Part shown: positions 45,625-55,657 of the stretch, piece by piece
Position numbering within the stretch: the first letter of the stretch is position 1
Layout: each line of letters begins with the position of its first letter
From: an uncultured Clostridia bacterium
Lineage (GTDB): Bacteria > Bacillota > Clostridia > Oscillospirales > Ruminococcaceae
Reading direction: 5' to 3'
Assembly (NCBI GenBank): GCA_947627205.1
Contig: CANQVE010000003.1
Coordinates: 1 to 64,000, forward strand
DNA: 64,000 bases
Made by a program: the position numbers and the translations under genes
Notes under the pieces: generated by a model
The model's database searches: none
What the model was told of the DNA's origin: nothing
What the model saw: the letters and a program-made list of their open reading frames with translations, nothing else

Positions 45625-45993
45625 TTACAAAACTTCCGGAGCAAGCGACAGGATCTTCATATAATCCTTATCTCTGAGCTCTCTCGCTACCGGACCGAAA
45701 ATACGGGTTCCCCTCGGATTTTTGTCCTCCTTGATGATAACCGCAGCGTTTTCGTCGAAGCGGATATATGTGCCGTCATCGCGGCGAAGTCCCTTTGCAG
45801 AACGCACTACAACGGCTTTAACTACGTCGCCTTTCTTTACAACGCCGCCGGGTGTAGCTTTTTTAACGGACGCTACGATAACGTCGCCGATATTTGCGTA
45901 TCTTCTTCTTGTTCCGCCAAGAACTCTGATACACATAAGCTCTTTGGCGCCGGTATTGTCAGCGACCTTGAGCAATGTCTGCATCTGTATCAT
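45625..45993 (-). CDS. rplN: 50S ribosomal protein L14
   Basis: 122 aa. It starts [20 protein letters not shown] and ends [20 protein letters not shown]. It sits at the subunit interface; also the contact point of silencing factor RsfS in other bacteria. Confidence 0.97.
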   Translation of the reverse strand: MIQMQTLLKVADNTGAKELMCIRVLGGTRRRYANIGDVIVASVKKATPGGVVKKGDVVKAVVVRSAKGLRRDDGTYIRFDENAAVIIKEDKNPRGTRIFGPVARELRDKDYMKILSLAPEVL

Positions 45994-46027
45994 TCTTCTG
46001 CTACTCCTTTCGTAGATTTAAAACCGA

Positions 46028-46282
46028 TTACTTAGCGCGCTCTATCACGTTTACAAGACGCCATCTCTTGTCCTTTGACAGGGGGCGTGTTTCCATGATC
46101 TCAACTCTGTCGCCCACTTTGCAGGTGTTCTGCTCGTCGTGTGCTTTGAGCTTTATGGTACGCTTTACGATCTTCTTGTAAAGAGGATGCCGAACATTAT
46201 CCTCGATTGCAACCACTATGGTCTTATCCATTTTGTCGCTTACTACTTTGCCGACTCTGGTCTTTCTCAGATTTCTTTCCAT
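46028..46282 (-). CDS. rpsQ: 30S ribosomal protein S17
   Basis: 84 aa OB-fold primary binder: [20 protein letters not shown], then [19 protein letters not shown] and [20 protein letters not shown]. Confidence 0.97.
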   Translation of the reverse strand: MERNLRKTRVGKVVSDKMDKTIVVAIEDNVRHPLYKKIVKRTIKLKAHDEQNTCKVGDRVEIMETRPLSKDKRWRLVNVIERAK

Positions 46283-46305
46283 ACTTTAGTTCTTGTCCTC
46301 CTTCC

Positions 46306-46506
46306 TCAATTTTCAGCAGAAAGCTGTCTTTCGCGCTGAACTGTCTTTATGCGCGCGATGTCCTTCTTTACAGCCTTTATCCTCGTGGGATTGTCGAGCT
46401 GGTTTACAGCAAGCTGAAAGCGAAGATTGAACAGCTCTTCTTTAAGTTCGGAGAGCTTTGTTTCCAGCTCTTTTTCCGTGAGATATTTGATTTCGGATGC
46501 CTTCAT
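46306..46506 (-). CDS. rpmC: 50S ribosomal protein L29
   Basis: 66-aa helical hairpin: [20 protein letters not shown] and [20 protein letters not shown]. Its ATG overlaps the L16 stop (TAATG), so translation is coupled. Confidence 0.97.
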   Translation of the reverse strand: MKASEIKYLTEKELETKLSELKEELFNLRFQLAVNQLDNPTRIKAVKKDIARIKTVQRERQLSAEN

Positions 46507-46928
46507 TAAAGCTCACCTCCGTCTTCCTTCTTGACAAATTTGCACTTTATCGGGAGCTTATGTGCCGCAAGGCGCATAGCTTCTCTTGCAACGTCCTCCG
46601 AAACGCCCGCAATTTCAAACATAACTCTTCCGGGCTTTACTACGGACACCCAATATTCGGGAGAACCTTTTCCCGAACCCATACGAGTTCCGAGAGGCTT
46701 TGTAGATACGGGCTTGTCGGGGAATATCTTTATCCAGACCTGACCGCCTCTCTTTATATAACGCGTCATCGCGATACGGGCAGCCTCTATCTGGTTTGAC
46801 TTTATCCAAGCGGCTTCGAGCGCCTGAAGTCCATACTCGCCGTTTGAAACGGTGTTGCCTCTTGTAGCGATACCTTTGCGGCGACCTCTCTGTACTCTTC
46901 TGTACTTAACTCTCTTAGGAAGCAGCAT
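46506..46928 (-). CDS. rplP: 50S ribosomal protein L16
   Basis: 140 aa. [20 protein letters not shown] and [20 protein letters not shown] are family blocks near the A-site and peptidyl-transfer region. Start overlaps the S3 stop (TAATG). Confidence 0.97.
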   Translation of the reverse strand: MLLPKRVKYRRVQRGRRKGIATRGNTVSNGEYGLQALEAAWIKSNQIEAARIAMTRYIKRGGQVWIKIFPDKPVSTKPLGTRMGSGKGSPEYWVSVVKPGRVMFEIAGVSEDVAREAMRLAAHKLPIKCKFVKKEDGGEL

Positions 46929-47749
46929 TATTCGTTACCTCCTTCTTTTTTTACATCTGTTCTGGGCTTACGCGGACGACGCTCGCCGTTTCTGCCGTTT
47001 CTGTCATTTCTGTCGTTTCTGCGGCGGTCGGTGCGCTCTGTACGCTCCGTTCTCTTTGCGGGAATTTCGCCCTTGAGGACTTCGCCGTTGTAGATCCAGA
47101 CCTTAACGCCTATAACGCCGTAGGTCGTGTTTGCTCTTGCAACGCCGTAGTCAATGTCAGCTCTCAATGTCTGAAGAGGAATAGTACCCTCTTTATACAT
47201 CTCCGAGCGGGCAATTTCCGCTCCGCCGAGACGGCCGCTTACCATTGTCTTTATGCCCTTTGCACCGCTCTTCATTGTTCTGCCTATAGCCTGCTTCATA
47301 GCTCTACGGAACGAAACGCGTCCCTCAAGCTGCTGTGCAATGCTCTCGGCAACGAGCTGTGCGTTTGTGTCGGGAGACTTTATCTCGATAACGTCGATAT
47401 CGACCGACTTTCCTCCGAGGAGCTTTGAGATCTCCGCGCGGAGTTTCTCTATTTCTGCTCCCTTAGGACCTATCAGCATTCCGACCTTGTCGGTGTTGAT
47501 ATAAATTTTAACTTTATCAGCGCTCTTGCGCTCGATCTCAATATTGGAGATGCCAACCGCTCTAGAAAGGAGCTGTGTGGTCTTTTCTCCCGTCGCCTTA
47601 TTGAACATTCTCTTGTTCATAAGATAATCGCGGATCTTGTAGTCCTCGACAAGCGTGTCGCCGAATGAGGACTTTCCTGCGAACCAACGAGAATCCCAAT
47701 CCTTGATTACTCCCACGCGAAGTCCATGGGGATTAACCTTTTGTCCCAT
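46928..47749 (-). CDS. rpsC: 30S ribosomal protein S3 with charged C-terminal extension
   Basis: 273 aa, about 50 longer than short family members. The KH domain carries [20 protein letters not shown]; the C-terminal S3 domain follows. From about residue 232 a low-complexity tail of Arg, Asp, Asn, Thr and Glu (with [16 protein letters not shown]) is encoded by imperfect short repeats (cgtttctgtc units on the plus strand). S3 is part of the mRNA entry helicase. Confidence 0.96.
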   Translation of the reverse strand: MGQKVNPHGLRVGVIKDWDSRWFAGKSSFGDTLVEDYKIRDYLMNKRMFNKATGEKTTQLLSRAVGISNIEIERKSADKVKIYINTDKVGMLIGPKGAEIEKLRAEISKLLGGKSVDIDVIEIKSPDTNAQLVAESIAQQLEGRVSFRRAMKQAIGRTMKSGAKGIKTMVSGRLGGAEIARSEMYKEGTIPLQTLRADIDYGVARANTTYGVIGVKVWIYNGEVLKGEIPAKRTERTERTDRRRNDRNDRNGRNGERRPRKPRTDVKKEGGNE

Positions 47750-47763
47750 TGTAATTCTCCTCC

Positions 47764-48099
47764 TTATTCAGCTTCCGTAACGACAAGCGTTATGTTGGAC
47801 GTTCTCTTTAAAATCCTGTGCGCTCTGCCGTGATCCTTGGGACGGATACGCTTGAGTGTGACGCCCGGACCTACATACGCCTTGGATACTACAAGTCTCG
47901 ACGTATCCATATTGTGGTTGTTCTCCGCGTTTGCCACCGCGCTCTTCAAGAGCTTTGCAAGAGGCTCGCAGGCGGACTTGGGCGTATTATTGAGAATAGC
48001 CATTGCTACTTCTACGGGTTTGTTCCTTATAAGATCAAGAACAATTCCGACCTTGCGCGGGGAAATGCGGACCTGCCTGAGTTCTGCTTTAGCTTCCAT
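47764..48099 (-). CDS. rplV: 50S ribosomal protein L22
   Basis: 111 aa. It starts [20 protein letters not shown]. The long beta hairpin [20 protein letters not shown] reaches the peptide exit tunnel. Confidence 0.97.
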   Translation of the reverse strand: MEAKAELRQVRISPRKVGIVLDLIRNKPVEVAMAILNNTPKSACEPLAKLLKSAVANAENNHNMDTSRLVVSKAYVGPGVTLKRIRPKDHGRAHRILKRTSNITLVVTEAE

Positions 48100-48110
48100 A
48101 ATTCCCCTCC

Positions 48111-48392
48111 TTACTTAGCTTTCGCCGAAGTCTTGCTTCCCGAGTGACCTTTAAAGGTCCTTGTCGGTGCAAACTCGCCGAGCTTGTGTCCTACCATATC
48201 TTCGGTAACATATACCGGAACGTGCTTTCTGCCGTCATGAACGGCAAATGTGTGCCCTACGAAATCGGGGAATATTGTAGAAGAACGGCTCCATGTTTTG
48301 AGAACCTTTTTTTCTCCCCTCTCGTTCATTGCAACAACTCTCTTCATGAGAGCTTCCTGCACATAAGGGCCTTTTTTAATGCTTCTTCCCAT
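48111..48392 (-). CDS. rpsS: 30S ribosomal protein S19
   Basis: 93 aa: [20 protein letters not shown], then [20 protein letters not shown] and [19 protein letters not shown]. Head of the 30S subunit. The 113-bp gap upstream contains an inverted pair GAACGG/CCGTTC that may form a hairpin before this gene. Confidence 0.97.
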   Translation of the reverse strand: MGRSIKKGPYVQEALMKRVVAMNERGEKKVLKTWSRSSTIFPDFVGHTFAVHDGRKHVPVYVTEDMVGHKLGEFAPTRTFKGHSGSKTSAKAK

Positions 48393-48505
48393 TGTATGAT
48401 ATTTCCTTTCAAGTTAAGCTGCAAGTTAATGAACGGCGAAACTACTTTTACAGGGTGTACCCAAACACCGTTCTTATTAACAGCAACTTTCGGGTTTAAA
48501 ATTTT

Positions 48506-49339
<834 letters not shown>

Positions 49340-49356
49340 TTCGTTTCACTCCTTAC

Positions 49357-49656
49357 TTAAATCATTCCGTCGAAGAACTCGATGGTCTTTGAGCCCTCGG
49401 CAAGAGTAACAATAGCTTTCTTCCAAGAAGAAGTATATCCCTCGCTTCTGCCCATTCTCTTTTTTCTTCCGCGAACGCTTATAGTGTTCACTTTCTTAAC
49501 CTTTACACCTTTGAAGAGTTTTTCAACGGCGTTTGCTATTTCTATCTTGTTCGCGTCCTTTGCTACTTTAAAGGTGTACTTGCCCTCTCTGAGGCACTCC
49601 ATGCTGTGCTCTGTGATAATGGGCTTCAGAATGATATCCTGTGCTGTCTTTTCCAT
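49357..49656 (-). CDS. rplW: 50S ribosomal protein L23
   Basis: 99 aa. It lies at the exit of the peptide tunnel, the dock for trigger factor and SRP. It starts [20 protein letters not shown]; overlaps rplD stop by 1 bp. Confidence 0.97.
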   Translation of the reverse strand: MEKTAQDIILKPIITEHSMECLREGKYTFKVAKDANKIEIANAVEKLFKGVKVKKVNTISVRGRKKRMGRSEGYTSSWKKAIVTLAEGSKTIEFFDGMI

Positions 49657-50279
49657 TATGCGTACACCTCCTCGAGCTTTTCAACCGCGCCCTTTGCAAT
49701 TACAAATCTGTCGCAGTTGAGAATGTCGTAAACATTGAGGGTGTTTACCTGCGCGGTCTTTACCTTTTCGATGTTCGCGGCAGACTTTATGACCTTTTTG
49801 TCAACGCTGTCGAGAACAATGAGCGTCTTACCCTCTGCGCCGATAGCGCCGAGCATCTTGACCATTGTCTTGGTCTTGAACTCATCTGTCTTTATCTCGT
49901 CAACAACGATCATTTCGTTTTCTGCGGTCTTGCTCGAAAGAGCCGAAAGCATAGCGAGCTTTCTGAGCTTTTTGTTGAGCGTGTATCTGTAAGAACGGGG
50001 CTTCGGTCCTAAAGCAATTCCGCCGTGTCTCCACTGGGGAGCTCTCGTCGAACCCTGTCTTGCGTGACCTGTTCCTTTTTGTCTGTAGGGCTTCTTTCCG
50101 CCGCCGCTTACTTCTGTTCTCGTGAGCGTGGACTGTGTGCCCTGGCGCTGATTTGCAAGATAATTGACAACAACAGCGTGCATTGCGGACTTATTCGGCT
50201 TTATTCCGAAAACCGCGTCGTTAAGCTCAAGCTCGGAAACGACATTACCCGCCATATCAACTACATTTATCTTTGACAT
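49656..50279 (-). CDS. rplD: 50S ribosomal protein L4
   Basis: 207 aa from the ATG at 50279 ([20 protein letters not shown]) with AAGGAGG upstream. The tunnel loop [20 protein letters not shown] is intact. In other bacteria L4 represses the S10 operon through its leader. Confidence 0.97.
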   Translation of the reverse strand: MSKINVVDMAGNVVSELELNDAVFGIKPNKSAMHAVVVNYLANQRQGTQSTLTRTEVSGGGKKPYRQKGTGHARQGSTRAPQWRHGGIALGPKPRSYRYTLNKKLRKLAMLSALSSKTAENEMIVVDEIKTDEFKTKTMVKMLGAIGAEGKTLIVLDSVDKKVIKSAANIEKVKTAQVNTLNVYDILNCDRFVIAKGAVEKLEEVYA

Positions 50280-50298
50280 AGTATCGTCCTCCTTTTCC

Positions 50299-50931
50299 TT
50301 AAGCCTTAACAGCGTCGCATATTGCAACAACTCCGCCCTTGGGACCGGGAACCGCGCCCTTTACGGCGATAAGGTTGTTTTCAGCATCGACCTTAACTAC
50401 TACAAGGTTCTGAACGGTAACTCTCTCCGCTCCCATGTGACCTGCCATACCTTTGCCCTTGAAGATCCTCGACGGCGAAGAGCAAGCTCCCATAGAGCCT
50501 GCCTGTCTTGCGACAGGGCCCGAACCGTGGGTCTCTTTGAGCCTGTGCTGGTTGTGACGCTTTATTGCGCCCGTAAAGCCCTTGCCCTTTGAAGTTCCCA
50601 CAACGTCGATAACGTCGCCCTCTGCGAAAACGTCCGCCTTGATGATGTCGCCCGTATTGAGAGCGGACGTGTCGTCAAAGCGAAACTCTTTCAGAGTCTT
50701 CTTGAACGAAATGTCGTTTTTCTTGAAATGACCCTGCTCAGGCTTGTTCACGTGCTTTGCGGAAACGTCGCCGAATCCGAGCTGAACAGCCTCATAGCCG
50801 TCATTTTCAGTCGTCTTTTTCTGTACTACAACGCAGGGACCCGCTTCTATAACGGTAACGGGAACGACCTTTCCTGCCTCGTCGAAGATCTGCGTCATGC
50901 CGATCTTCTTGCCGATGATAGCTTTTTTCAT
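50299..50931 (-). CDS. rplC: 50S ribosomal protein L3
   Basis: 210 aa. It starts [20 protein letters not shown] and carries the loop [20 protein letters not shown] next to the peptidyl transferase centre. The 181-bp gap to rpsJ holds a perfect GTTGAGCC/GGCTCAAC hairpin about 30 bp before the start. Confidence 0.97.
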   Translation of the reverse strand: MKKAIIGKKIGMTQIFDEAGKVVPVTVIEAGPCVVVQKKTTENDGYEAVQLGFGDVSAKHVNKPEQGHFKKNDISFKKTLKEFRFDDTSALNTGDIIKADVFAEGDVIDVVGTSKGKGFTGAIKRHNQHRLKETHGSGPVARQAGSMGACSSPSRIFKGKGMAGHMGAERVTVQNLVVVKVDAENNLIAVKGAVPGPKGGVVAICDAVKA

Positions 50932-51112
50932 CAGCCATATCCTCCTTTTCGGTTATTGGTTGAGCCTTGGCTCAACTTGACCTCGCGCCCTAAGTCATTA
51001 CAATCAAGTAATACAGCGCTCGGTTAGCGGTTGGGGAGCATAGGGTTATTATCTCCTCAACATAACTTAAAATCAAAGCTCGGAAGTCCTTTTAAAACTT
51101 CTCGCTCTGATC
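50932..51112 (-). other. rpsJ-rplC intercistronic region with perfect hairpin
   Basis: Unusually long for this cluster. At about 50967-50986 the minus strand carries an 8-bp inverted repeat GTTGAGCC/GGCTCAAC with a 2-4 nt loop, not followed by a T run, so processing or regulation is more likely than termination. Confidence 0.5.
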
Positions 51113-51421
51113 TTAAATGTCCATTGATATCTCAACGCCCGCGGGAAGCTCTAAGCTCTGGAGCGCTTCGATGGTTTTCTGAGAGGGACGGATAACGTCT
51201 ATAAGGCGCTTGTGAGTTCTCTGCTCGAACTGCTCGCGCGAATCCTTGTACTTGTGTACAGCTCTCAGAATGGTTATGACCTGCTTGTCCGTAGGGAGCG
51301 GGATAGGTCCTGCAACTCTCGCGCCGCTTCTCTTTGCCGCGTCTACTATCTTTGCAGCGGCAGCGTCAACAACGCCGTGTTCATAACCCTTTACCTTGAT
51401 TCTTACTTTTTCAGATGCCAT
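51113..51421 (-). CDS. rpsJ: 30S ribosomal protein S10
   Basis: 102 aa. It also acts in Nus-factor antitermination. Blocks [40 protein letters not shown] and [13 protein letters not shown] are intact. First gene of the S10-spc-alpha cluster. AGAAAGGTTG precedes the ATG. Confidence 0.98.
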   Translation of the reverse strand: MASEKVRIKVKGYEHGVVDAAAAKIVDAAKRSGARVAGPIPLPTDKQVITILRAVHKYKDSREQFEQRTHKRLIDVIRPSQKTIEALQSLELPAGVEISMDI

Positions 51422-51708
51422 GATTTTTCAACCTTTCTCTATGAATGTCGGCGAAAGCGTATTTTGAAAAATCCACTCTTCCGTGTGTTTCTTTCTGCAA
51501 CCCGCAGTTACAGTCCAAAGACCTTTTTCGGGGGAGGGGTTAGTTATCCGTAATAACAGACACTTTAACGTTCCCCGCCGTCTTTGACACGGCTAGCAGC
51601 TTTTCGCCCGGATCGTGCCCGGACTTCTCCGCCGCAGTTCCCACGCAAGCGTGCAATCTGCGGTTTCATCGCCTTTTTGTCAGCGCCCGATACGGCGCCG
51701 CAAATAAT
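51422..51708 (-). promoter_or_regulatory. Structured 5' leader of the S10 operon
   Basis: A leader of about 285 nt from the promoter to rpsJ without a coding frame. On the minus strand it holds several inverted pairs: GCGGCGCC near the 5' end, CCGCAG...CTGCGG enclosing CACGC/GCGTG (51642-51673), CCGGGCACGATCCGGG, and GCCGTGTC/GACGGC. Such a leader suggests ribosomal-protein feedback (for example by L4). I cannot assign it to a known class. Confidence 0.55.
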
Positions 51709-51737
51709 ATTCTAACACATTTATCCTTTATTTTCAA
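51709..51737 (-). promoter_or_regulatory. Sigma-A promoter of the S10-spc-alpha cluster
   Basis: Minus strand: TTGAAA (51732-51737), 17-bp spacer, TAGAAT (51709-51714), preceded by an A/T-rich stretch resembling an UP element (51738-51800). Confidence 0.8.
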
Positions 51738-51862
51738 GAGATAAGTAAAATTTTTCTAGAGAATTTTTTGCTGTTTTTAGTTAATTTTTTATGCACTTTG
51801 CACAATTTTGCACCTATTGAGAATAAAATTGCCATGTCCGAAGCGAAAATTAAATTAGTTTA

Positions 51863-52582
51863 TCAGTGAAAATCAAGGGAATTCACTGCACTTGAAATTA
51901 CTTCTGCCCACCTGCCGATAACAGCATCTATATCCGCGCAAGTGACAAGAAAGCTCTTTCTTCGGCTTTTTACGATACGGTTATATGCGGTCATTGTCGG
52001 TACGCCGACGGCGACGACGGGCGTTTTCAGGTATCTCTCGGATATCTCCCCGCAGTTTTTGCCCGTGCCCGAGCCGAGAACAAAGCCCGTGTCGCTGAGC
52101 TGAATTGTCTTTCCTATCTTCATCGTATCACTGCACGCCAGCGCGTCTATTGCAACAACGCAGTCGGGGCGTATCTCGCCTACCGCTCCGCGCACGAGCC
52201 TTGCCGATGAAATTCCCGTTCTTGCTTCAACGTCTGTTTCTATAACGCAAAGCGTTTTATTTCGGGGAATTATCTTCCGCGCGGCAAAAGCTCCGAGGCT
52301 GTCGTGGGTAATATCGGGATTTCCAAGACCTACCGCAAGGAGCTTTTTCCCGCATACAAGCTCTTTGAGTGCTTTTTCCGTGAACAGCGGCATTTGCGGG
52401 AGCGCGGGATTTCCCTCGAGCGTTATATATCTGCCCGCAGGCTTTCCCAGCTTTTTCGCGGCAGGCTCGCCGAGCAAAACGTCCGTTATTTTTATTCCTG
52501 CCGTCTTTTTTCTTATGACCTTTGCGCCGTCCGCTTTTGTCAGCAATTTTGTAGCCTCTATGGCAAGTCCGAGATCGTTCAT
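51863..52582 (-). CDS. gpr: GPR spore endopeptidase
   Basis: A 239-aa member of the germination protease family (A25) that degrades small acid-soluble spore proteins. Family blocks are AVGLGNPDITHDSLGAFAAR, CVIETDVEARTGISSARLV, VVAIDALACSD and IQLSDTGFVLGSGTG, including conserved Asp residues of the active site. It is clearly shorter than Bacillus GPR (about 370 aa), lacking a long propeptide and C-terminal part. Divergent from rpsT, as rpsT and gpr are neighbours in many spore formers. It suggests the organism, or its recent ancestor, forms spores. Confidence 0.9.
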   Translation of the reverse strand: MNDLGLAIEATKLLTKADGAKVIRKKTAGIKITDVLLGEPAAKKLGKPAGRYITLEGNPALPQMPLFTEKALKELVCGKKLLAVGLGNPDITHDSLGAFAARKIIPRNKTLCVIETDVEARTGISSARLVRGAVGEIRPDCVVAIDALACSDTMKIGKTIQLSDTGFVLGSGTGKNCGEISERYLKTPVVAVGVPTMTAYNRIVKSRRKSFLVTCADIDAVIGRWAEVISSAVNSLDFH

Positions 52583-53022
52583 TTTTTATCCCCCTATTAT
52601 AATATGTATATAATTTCAGTCACTAAAAGTCTATTTCTCCGAACATCAAAAAACGCAATCTGCCAAAAGCTCTCTTTATCTCTTGCCTTTTACAGCGTTT
52701 TACGCGAAGCACATAATGCGCTTGCACTCTAACCTCTAGCAGGTTAGGGCGAGATAATGTTATTGAGGAAATCAGCTTTTGAAAAGAACATCTGCTGAAA
52801 CTGCATACTTTACACTGTATACTGTCAACTGCCGGCAGGGGCTGCGGGGCGCACCCGCAGCCCCGCTCTCTCCCCCTTTCCCTCCGGGAAAGGGGGCAGG
52901 GGGATAGGGCGAGTAAACGTTATTAAGGAAAATTGCGTTTGACAAGAACAACAAATAGGTTTTTGTACATTGAATTTTTATACACGCCGGATTTATTTTT
53001 TCAATTATTTTCAAAAAAATGC
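52583..53022. repeat. Mosaic repeat region between gpr and rpsT
   Basis: About 440 bp without a gene. Order: a short family 2 heptamer array (52727-52748); a GGGCGA...GTTATT module (52745-52792); a family 1 heptamer array (52801-52831); a GGGGCTGCGGGG...CCCGCAGCCCC hairpin; a CCCTTTCCC/GGGAAAGGG hairpin (about 52872-52895) also found near 59240; and a second, fuller copy of the GGGCGA module (52907-52969), which is inverted at 14410-14472. Confidence 0.75.
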
Positions 53023-53051
53023 TTGCAATTTTGAAATAAATGTGTTATAAT
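53023..53051 (+). promoter_or_regulatory. Promoter for rpsT
   Basis: TTGCAA (53023-53028), 17-bp spacer, TATAAT (53046-53051) preceded by TGT, an extended -10. Leader of about 70 nt. Confidence 0.85.
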
Positions 53052-53128
53052 GATTATTACTGTGAGAAGAGATATGCAAAAACGGGCAAGACCGTTTTTT
53101 CTGTCATATTATTGAGGGGGTGAATTAA

Positions 53129-53368
53129 ATGCCGAATATAAAATCCGCAAAGAAAAGAGTCCTTGTTTCTAAAGAGAGGACCGAAGCGAACAAGGCTGCC
53201 AAGTCCGCACTTCGCACCGCTGTTAAAAAGGCACGCGCAGAGGGTGCAGACGCTGAAACGATAAAGGCGGCGAGCATTGCAGCAGACAAGGCCGCGGGAA
53301 AAGGTCTTATCCATAAAAACAAGGCTGCTCGTCTTAAATCGCAGCTTGCTAAAAAGGCTAACGCTTGA
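53129..53368 (+). CDS. rpsT: 30S ribosomal protein S20
   Basis: 79-aa helical protein that binds the bottom of 16S r[23 protein letters not shown] and the end [28 protein letters not shown] precedes the ATG. Monocistronic with its own promoter and terminator. Confidence 0.96.
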   Translation: MPNIKSAKKRVLVSKERTEANKAAKSALRTAVKKARAEGADAETIKAASIAADKAAGKGLIHKNKAARLKSQLAKKANA

Positions 53369-53375
53369 ATATTTT

Positions 53376-53415
53376 ATTCGCCCGCGGCAATCTAGAGCTA
53401 GCGGGCGAATGTTTT
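53376..53415 (+). terminator. Intrinsic terminator of rpsT
   Basis: ATTCGCCCGC and GCGGGCGAAT form a 10-bp stem over a 15-nt loop, followed by GTTTT. Confidence 0.85.
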
Positions 53416-53419
53416 AAAA

Positions 53420-53539
53420 CCATTGTTCAGGCTGCATATAAAGCCCCATCTGCGTTGTCAGAAGCCCTGTGGCAGGCACAAAGCCTAGCCGCAGGACTTC
53501 TTCCTAGCATCTGGGACTTTCTATGCAGTCTGAACAAGG
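53420..53539. other. 120-nt long imperfect hairpin between rpsT and the SUFU gene
   Basis: Outer arms CCATTGTTCAGGCTGCATA and TATGCAGTCTGAACAAGG pair with one bulge and G-U or single mismatches. Pairing continues through AAAGCCCCA/TGGGACTTT, past a small internal loop, through AGAAGCCCTGTGGC/GCCGCAGGACTTCT, to an AGGC-ACAA-AGCCT apex. Most mismatches are G-U in RNA, which suggests selection as RNA on the plus strand. It may instead be a MITE-like inverted repeat. No frame is convincing. Confidence 0.6.
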
Positions 53540-53635
53540 ACCTTTCTTCTGTCCGAATTTTGACTTTTTCATAAAGTCTGCGGTCATACATATTGTAATG
53601 TACAATTTCCAAAAGAGTGTTACAGGAGTAGAATT

Positions 53636-55657
53636 ATGCGCATTGATAATCGTGAACTGCTTAAACAACTGAAAGAATGGTCGGACAACGACGAGACCGC
53701 AAGGATCGTTTCCGCCGCGCGTCTGCTGCCTTTGGGCGAACTTGACGACGAAGCGCTTACTATTATCGCGGACGCATACATTGAAGAAAAGGAATATAAA
53801 AAAGCCGTAAATGTCCTGGAAATACAGCGCGAAAGGCTCGACGGCGATTATCACTGGCATTTCCGCCTGGGAATGGCTCTTTATTTCGCTGCCCTTGACT
53901 TAAAGCCCGACAGCGAAAAAAGGGCAGATATTCTCGAAAGAGCGCAAGTATCATTTGCAAGGTGCATGAACTTAAATCCTCCCGAAAACGTATTGGACGA
54001 AGCGGGAAATTTTCTCGACCTTATCGAATCCGAAAGAGGAGAAAACGAGGACGAAAACGAGGATTACCAAAGCGAGTGCGAGCTGTATGATGAAGAAGAT
54101 CTCTACGCCTTGGAGGACCATATCGAAGAATATTTCGGAGAGTTTCCGACAATTTTCCACGAAATATCTTCTCCCGATATTCATTGTGATATTTACATCG
54201 TTCCTCCGACGGAAAAGCGCGATTATTATACGCTTATAACCGTAGGAATGGGCGCGCATATAATGAACGTTCCCGAGGAGCTGAGCGAAGAAGAAAACGG
54301 GCGCGCGGAGCTTTTGATGTGTCTTCCGAAAAATTGGAAGATCGGCGAAAATGCCGACGAATGGTTCTGGCCGATGTCGCTTCTGAAAAACATTGCGAGG
54401 CTTCCTATATACCGTGAAACATGGCTCGGCTGGGGACATACGGTAGACAACAAGAAACCGTTCGCCGAAAACACAAAGCTCTGCGGAACTTTGCTCGTAT
54501 ATCCCGAGGACGCAGACGACGGAGCGGAAGTCTGCAAGCTCCCGAGCGGAGATAAAGTAAACTTTTTTGAGGTCGTTCCGCTTTACCGCGAGGAACTTGA
54601 TTTCAAGATAGACCATGACGCCAACGCTCTGCTTGAAAAATTGGACGTTTCGCATATCGTCGATATAAACCGCAGAAATGTCTGCAGGGGCTATATAAAA
54701 GACGGCATTATAGACTCCGCGCGGATACATTCGGAAAAGATCTCCGAGAAAAAACTTCCGCTTGATGAAATAAACGGCTGTAATCATATAGCAATGTTCC
54801 TGCATTGGTGTATAGAACACGGTCTGCATAACAAATATTTTTTCAGAAATCACGAAGAGCTTGTAAAACGGATAGCAGACGGGGAGTTTATTGACCTCAG
54901 AAGTTTTATCCTTGATAATTCAAGAGGAGATTTTACTTCACGCTATCTGAGCTTATTGGGATATATGTTCACCCGCAGATATTACGACCGGCGCAACCGC
55001 TTTGACGACTGTTTCTATCCGAGAGACGTGGACAAATGCGCCGAGGAATATTTCGGAACGGAAAAATACAACTCCGAAGAATTTCAGGACGAGGCATATA
55101 TGTTCGCTCCGTTTGATGAGGGATATTATCATAAGCTGTCAAGATACATAGATAAAGCATTTGATATTTTCTTTAATGAATACACCGACTATAACTATAA
55201 CGACTCGCTCCCGCTGGTAATAAAGACGGAAAAGATCTTCGGCTGTAAATTGGAATTTAACAAGTATCAGATCGAAGCGTATTATGATTCGCGCAGAAAT
55301 GTAAGGCTATGCAAACAATCGGGAGAATATCCTGTTACATTTATTATCACCGAGCTCAAGCCGGACGAAAGAACTTATGATGATGCTGAAAGGCTTTCTC
55401 ACATACTCAACGCCTGTAATGAGCCGTTTTTTTTCACGATTGCTACGGCAAAGTCAGCCGAAAATATCTTAGAGAAATTTTATGAGAAAGACAACACGAT
55501 AGTCTTGAAATCACCGGCTCTTAAAGAAAGCTGCAGGGAACTTAAAAGGTATTTCGGTATAAAGCCCGTTGTTCTGGAGTTCTCGAAAAAAAGCGTTAAC
55601 ATCATGCTCCCGTCTAGAAACGGAGAATATATTTTATTGAAAGGAAAAAAGATATGA
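53636..55657 (+). CDS. TPR-SUFU multi-domain protein (immunity-like)
   Basis: A 673-aa cytoplasmic protein. Residues 1-125 are TPR-like helices (DEALTIIADAYIEEKEYKKA). Residues 130-157 are very acidic. Residues about 158-345 are a suppressor-of-fused (SUFU) domain, with DIYIVPPTEKRDYYTLITVG, LPKNWKIG, WLGWGHTV and FFEVVPLYREEL. Residues about 378-520 form a helical domain starting NHIAMFLHWCIEHGL. The end (about 530-673) is an unassigned alpha/beta domain. Bacterial SUFU proteins are known chiefly as immunity proteins of polymorphic toxin systems; several immunity-like domains in one chain suggest a multi-toxin antidote. No toxin gene is seen nearby. Acceptable ribosome site AGGAG; overlaps the HD gene by 4 bp. 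Confidence 0.8.
   Translation: MRIDNRELLKQLKEWSDNDETARIVSAARLLPLGELDDEALTIIADAYIEEKEYKKAVNVLEIQRERLDGDYHWHFRLGMALYFAALDLKPDSEKRADILERAQVSFARCMNLNPPENVLDEAGNFLDLIESERGENEDENEDYQSECELYDEEDLYALEDHIEEYFGEFPTIFHEISSPDIHCDIYIVPPTEKRDYYTLITVGMGAHIMNVPEELSEEENGRAELLMCLPKNWKIGENADEWFWPMSLLKNIARLPIYRETWLGWGHTVDNKKPFAENTKLCGTLLVYPEDADDGAEVCKLPSGDKVNFFEVVPLYREELDFKIDHDANALLEKLDVSHIVDINRRNVCRGYIKDGIIDSARIHSEKISEKKLPLDEINGCNHIAMFLHWCIEHGLHNKYFFRNHEELVKRIADGEFIDLRSFILDNSRGDFTSRYLSLLGYMFTRRYYDRRNRFDDCFYPRDVDKCAEEYFGTEKYNSEEFQDEAYMFAPFDEGYYHKLSRYIDKAFDIFFNEYTDYNYNDSLPLVIKTEKIFGCKLEFNKYQIEAYYDSRRNVRLCKQSGEYPVTFIITELKPDERTYDDAERLSHILNACNEPFFFTIATAKSAENILEKFYEKDNTIVLKSPALKESCRELKRYFGIKPVVLEFSKKSVNIMLPSRNGEYILLKGKKI

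Noticed and set aside
53420-53539. 6S or signal recognition particle RNA
   Set aside because: The large central bubble of 6S RNA and the conserved GGAAG-type apical loop of SRP RNA are not present.
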